The notes beneath the pieces are model-generated. The model made no database searches and was not told the origin of the DNA. It saw only the letters and a list, made by a program, of their open reading frames with translations. From Nematostella vectensis (lineage: Eukaryota; Cnidaria; Anthozoa; Actiniaria; Edwardsiidae): a stretch of 64,000 bases of DNA. The position numbers and the translations under genes are program-made. Position 1 is the stretch's first letter, and each line of letters starts with the position of its first letter. The DNA is taken from positions 9,227,296-9,291,295 of the forward strand of contig NC_064035.1 of the NCBI RefSeq assembly GCF_932526225.1, given 5' to 3'. Below are positions 60,116 to 64,000 of the stretch, in pieces.

Positions 60116-60471
60116 ATAGAGAGTTCTTTTTAGTTCAACATTTAAATTTGTTTTGCATATTTTGTCAACTTACAATCAATGGCTAGTCTAGAAAGCTTGC
60201 AAGCGCGCGGTAAACCTGTGATGTTAGTCTCGGATCTTTTTTTCAAGATGGCGGCCAAAGACAAACGTTGTTAACACAAGTGCCTGTAAGTTTGTGTGTA
60301 AATTCTCGACTCACACAGATCTAGGACGGCGATGAAAAACAATACCTAGCTATACACACATTAGCAGCAGTTGGTCAAGGTTAAAAATAAAGAAGCCATT
60401 ACCAAGTTCTTATATATAACTTTTAAAGCTTAAATCTTTTAATGGAGGCAGTCTCGTGTATCTATCTCAAG

Positions 60472-60580
60472 CTAGGTCAACTCTCTGCTATACATACCAT
60501 CATAAATATACTGACTGCTGCTACAATGGCCGTGCCCCCTCCCCCTGAGCTAGGTCAAACTCTCGGCTATACATTTAAGA
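60472..60580. repeat. Dispersed copy of the GCTAGGTCAA repeat
   Basis: Two partial units with GAGCTAGGTCAAACTCTC, TATACAT and ATGGCCGTGCCCCCTCCCCC, related to the tandem array at 61895-62170. Confidence 0.6.
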
Positions 60581-61894
60581 AATAAATATTCTTTGCATGT
60601 CTTCATTGAGTTTTGAAAACCGAGGCCCGTGTTTTTTTTGGGAGAATTCAAGAGCAGACCAGTGGAGCACATTTCTAATTCATAGATCCGACGCGCGCAC
60701 GAATATCCAATCAGAAAGCAGCAAATAGAAGCCAGCGAAGTGCAACCCAAATGTCGGATGAGGTCAGTGAGTCTTGCCCGGAGTTATTTTAAATCCAGAC
60801 ATTTATGCGACTTGGAAAATTAAACACAGTACTAACATGATGGGAACTTGTCTTGTTGTCCAAGCTTGGTGAAAATCTTGTGAGAATGAAGCATAGAAAC
60901 GAGTTTGAAGCATAGAATGAAGCATAGAAACGAGTTTGGTTGTTGAATGGAAACGGCACGAATCCAGCTTAAAATACGAAATATTGAAAATTATAAGATA
61001 AAGCGGTGCTCTCTACTGTACGTATTGAGTGTTTATGTGTTTTCAAAGCTATTTTTGGCAACTTGCAGCGATTCAAGTGCGGGGAAAATCATAAGAGAAA
61101 GCCGAATTCGCTGTTTACGACCGACTTCTAACTACAAGTTTTATCGACAAACGTCAAGATTTACAGCAATAATACAAAGGACAGTCTCATTCTTATATGT
61201 AATTGAAGTAACCTAGCATATTATCAAACACAAGTTTAATGGTAGGACTTACACTGCTCTTGTAAGTGGTTTGTTTGCTTTTTGTTTTTCGTTTCTTCGT
61301 AGTAAATTTGTTTTTCTACAATTGAGTCCCAACTCTACACAAAAAGCGGCCGAGCAAAGAAAACAGGGCTAGCACTTTCTACGCTGACCGGAAAATGCTT
61401 ATTTGCTTGTCCAGATTCGCAGAAAAATATCTTAAACCAATCTTTTTCGGCGTCGATTGCCGACTTTTTGTGGGACCACATGGCTGTTATTGCACCATCT
61501 CTTTCCTGATTGGCTATTCGTGCGCGCGTGATTGACATGTCGGATCTATGAATCCTACGCAAAAGACAAAAAAAAAACTTCACAACAGCGCGCGCTCATG
61601 GCGTCATTCCAGTGCACGTGAGCGCGCGCGCAGAAAACAGTTTAAAAAACTGGCTTCGAAATCCAAGCAATATTTACTCCATCATTTGGTGGTTTATCTA
61701 TTTGGACTTATTTTGCAATTTTCTATTCACCTGGGACACGTCTTTCGCCCGAAAAATAATATTTTAAGTGTAAAAAGGTAAAGGTTCGTGGGAAGTAACA
61801 ACGTTGTTGACTGATGATGCACGGATTTCGCTTTTATTCTAGTGACAAATCCCACCAATCAGGGCGCCTGTACTATCTAGGGGCCTGATGCCCC

Positions 61895-62170
61895 CCCTTT
61901 CCCTCCCTTTCCTGTGCTAGGTCAACCCTCTGTTATATAAACCTTCATAATCTATTGACCACGGACACCATGGCTGGGTGTTTCCCCCTCTTTCCCTCCC
62001 TTTCCTGTGCTAGGTCAACCCTATGCTATACATACCTTCATAAATCTATTGACCACGGACACCATGGCCGGGTGTTTCCCCCTCTTTCCCTCCCTATATC
62101 CTGTGCTGGGTCAACCCTATGCTATACATACCTTCATAAATCTATTGACTGCGGACACCATGGCCTGGTG
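61895..62170 (+). repeat. 93-96 bp tandem repeat, three copies
   Basis: The unit contains CCCTTTCCTGTGCTAGGTCA, ACCCTATGCTATACATACCT, TCATAAATCTATTGACCACG and GACACCATGGC. The offsets are 93 and 96 bp. Confidence 0.9.
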
Positions 62171-62608
62171 CTCTTTTTGCATGCACTGTTGTTTCTGTTG
62201 AAGCTTTAATCTTTGTCTAGAGAACAAAATGATCTCTAAGATGAGATGGCTAGATCGGAAACCGGAATAAATATTGAGACTTCAATTAGGGAGATGAAGT
62301 AACGGGGCTGGCATTTTCTATAATTATTCTAAAATAATTCTAGGAAATTAAGGCCCGACTCAGGGGGGGGGGGGGGGGGGGTGCGAACGCCCGGCCCACT
62401 TTCGGTTCCCAATAAACGTGCTATTTGTAGACAAAACTATAAAGCATAAACTAGATCACTCTGGTATGTAGCCAAATCCGACAATATACATCCCTTGGAG
62501 ATGCAAAGGCATAAAAATCCTTTTTTTGTTTTTTTTTTCGGGCGTGTTCGCACTCCCCCCCCCCCCCCAAGAAAAATCCTGGGTACGGGCCAGAATCCCT
62601 CCTGTATC

Positions 62609-62906
62609 TTACTTTGCTAGCTTTGTGTTAGGTTTTCGAGGTGGTTTATTTCCCTCTCGCTCTGACAGCAAGATTTTCATCAATTCTGTTTCTGTATGAG
62701 AGTACTAAAAAAAAGAGAATTAGATAGTTGAATACGGCAATAAAAACACATCGAGACTTCAGTCGATAGACATACCAATATGATTCCAAGAGTTTTCTTG
62801 TTCCATTCTCCAAATCTTTCCGATTTCTCAAAAAGTCGCATAAGCTCTTCAAGTGGCTGAAGCTTTTTGAAAAACGTATCTTCTGGTTTCATGGACAACC
62901 ACCACC
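62609..62906 (-). CDS. Two exons of an unidentified minus-strand gene
   Basis: Exon 62906-62776 encodes WWLSMKPEDTFFKKLQPLEE, LMRLFEKSERFGEWNKKTLG, IIL, with acceptor CTTTAG and donor GTATGT. Exon 62704-62609 encodes YSHTETELMKILLSEREGNK, PPRKPNTKLAK and then TAA. The phase between them agrees. The TAA overlaps a good donor (AAA/GTAAGA), so this may be an internal exon and the gene may continue to lower coordinates, perhaps into the EF-hand gene at 54339. I do not recognise the family. It starts upstream of 62906, possibly beyond the window. Confidence 0.6.
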
Positions 62907-63688
62907 CTAAAGACAATAGGTAACAAATCATAAATCAATGCGTCAAGCCTCTAGCACAAAGGGTGCTTAGTTAGGCTCAATGAATGAGATTGACGTCCTA
63001 CCGCCCGGCCTGATCAATCGAACAAATCCGAGCAAAAAGCCAAATCGAACCGCAGTCGTTTGATTTGCTCGTGATTGTTTCGGCAATAAAAATAAAGATT
63101 GTAATGAATAATGTTCTCGAGCTTTCGATTGATCCACAAAAGGGCCCAATCCCTAAATCCAATTTTGATATCTGACTAGGCCCGGCCCGATAATCCCGAT
63201 AACGGATCCAGAATTTCCGATAAAAAGTGAGTTATCGATAAAATGTGACCAGGTGATGTCTGAAAAAATAGTACAGGCTTTAGCTAAAAAGATACAGTTC
63301 CGTAAACAAAAATAGGCCCGTAAACACCAGTTGCTTTTCTCTTTCACAAGGATAAAATACCCGCTACAATTATGTATATAAATATGTATTTTGCATAATA
63401 ATCTAAAAAGTGCAAAATTCGATAATGCGTGTATCAGCTTCTTTCCCCAGGGGTCGACCTTAAATCCCCCTGGGAATGGGGCGATATAGCCTGTGTAGGA
63501 AGCCCAAAGGGTTGGGAAGAAAGACGAGAGGAGAGGAGTTGCGCGCGTTAGGAAAGACGAGGCGCACGCGCATAGCTAAGGAGAGGGATAAATACGGGAG
63601 GGCTTGCAGCCGACCCCGCGTTTTTTACCGTACGCCCCTTAGCTCGCGTGAGATTGCTTTGCGCGCGCTGTTCGTTTTACCCTCACTC

Positions 63689-64000
63689 AGGGGCCGTCCA
63701 CACTAACACGGATTCGTTTCAATCTGTATACTTTTTTTTTATAACGTTTAGGCCTTCCATCCACACTAACACGCGCCCTGGATCCAGCGAATCCGGATAC
63801 TTTTAAAAACGCCTTCGAAAGTGAATCAAAATGAATCCGTATACTTTGGTCCGTAGTGTAGACGGTCGAATCCGTATCAAAATGAAAACGATAGCGTCAT
63901 ATCGCAGGCCCCCGCTGCTTTGAGCATGCGCATATAATAAAAATGACGTCACCCCGTACCTTTCAGCGTTTTCAAACGTTTGAATCCGTGTTAGTGTGTC
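63689..64000. mobile_element. MITE with GTCCACACTAACACGGATTC ends, running off the window
   Basis: CCACACTAACACGGATTCG near 63699 is mirrored at the window end by GAATCCGTGTTAGTGTG. Sub-terminal copies (CCACACTAACACG at about 63762; GAATCCGTAT several times) lie inside. No coding capacity. The right flank is cut. Confidence 0.75.

Noticed and set aside
61335-61583. An 82-codon minus frame (SGQANKHFPVSVESASPVFF)
   Set aside because: Protein-like in part, but no exon signals; it resembles a common dispersed repeat rather than a gene.

Overview
The window is animal nuclear DNA. Several intron-rich genes with consistent splice phases can be read directly, embedded in AT-rich introns full of DNA transposons, MITEs, a Penelope-type relic and very long tandem repeats. 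Gene content and the transposon mix suggest a cnidarian, most likely an anthozoan such as a sea anemone; this is inferred from gene style, not from a search.

Layout. (1) 0.2-4.1 kb, minus: a RhoBTB-type gene (Rho-like GTPase, two BTB domains) whose Pro-rich linker is encoded by a 51-bp minisatellite. (2) 4.87-26.2 kb, plus: a complete nine-exon SLC35B1 (ER nucleotide-sugar/ATP transporter family, 319 aa). Its intron 3 is about 10.4 kb, most of it a 43-bp minisatellite copied from the exon 3/intron 3 boundary. A 6,109-bp transposon sits in that array, with matching terminal repeats, a 9-bp target duplication and a multi-exon zinc-finger/RING/protease-like gene. Intron 8 holds an antisense class A GPCR. 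(3) 26.3-31.7 kb: repeats, including a large inverted-arm element. (4) 31.9-46.8 kb, plus: a complete ten-exon penta-EF-hand (sorcin-like) gene, 194 aa. Its introns hold a second antisense GPCR (frameshifted here), a hAT element with a 5-bp target duplication, and several MITEs. (5) 44.6-46.1 kb: a mariner-like relic inside another inverted-repeat element, in the last intron. (6) 47.2-48.1 kb: a 33-bp minisatellite. (7) 49.0-54.3 kb, minus: six phase-0 exons of an EF-hand gene, with a roughly 2.4-kb (TACC)n array in one intron. (8) 55.2-60.1 kb, plus: a homeobox gene whose exon for the WFQN part of helix 3 cannot be found. (9) 62.6-62.9 kb, minus: two exons of an unidentified gene. (10) A MITE runs off the right edge.

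The most unusual theme is that tandem duplications spanning 5' splice sites occur three times in two neighbouring genes: SLC35B1 exon 3, and sorcin-like exons 3 and 7. In SLC35B1 this grew to about 90 copies of exon end plus splice donor. The best candidate for a poorly described system is the 6.1-kb transposon in that array. The host genes have separate cell functions (ER transport, calcium sensing, GTPase signalling, receptors, transcription) and do not form a pathway.
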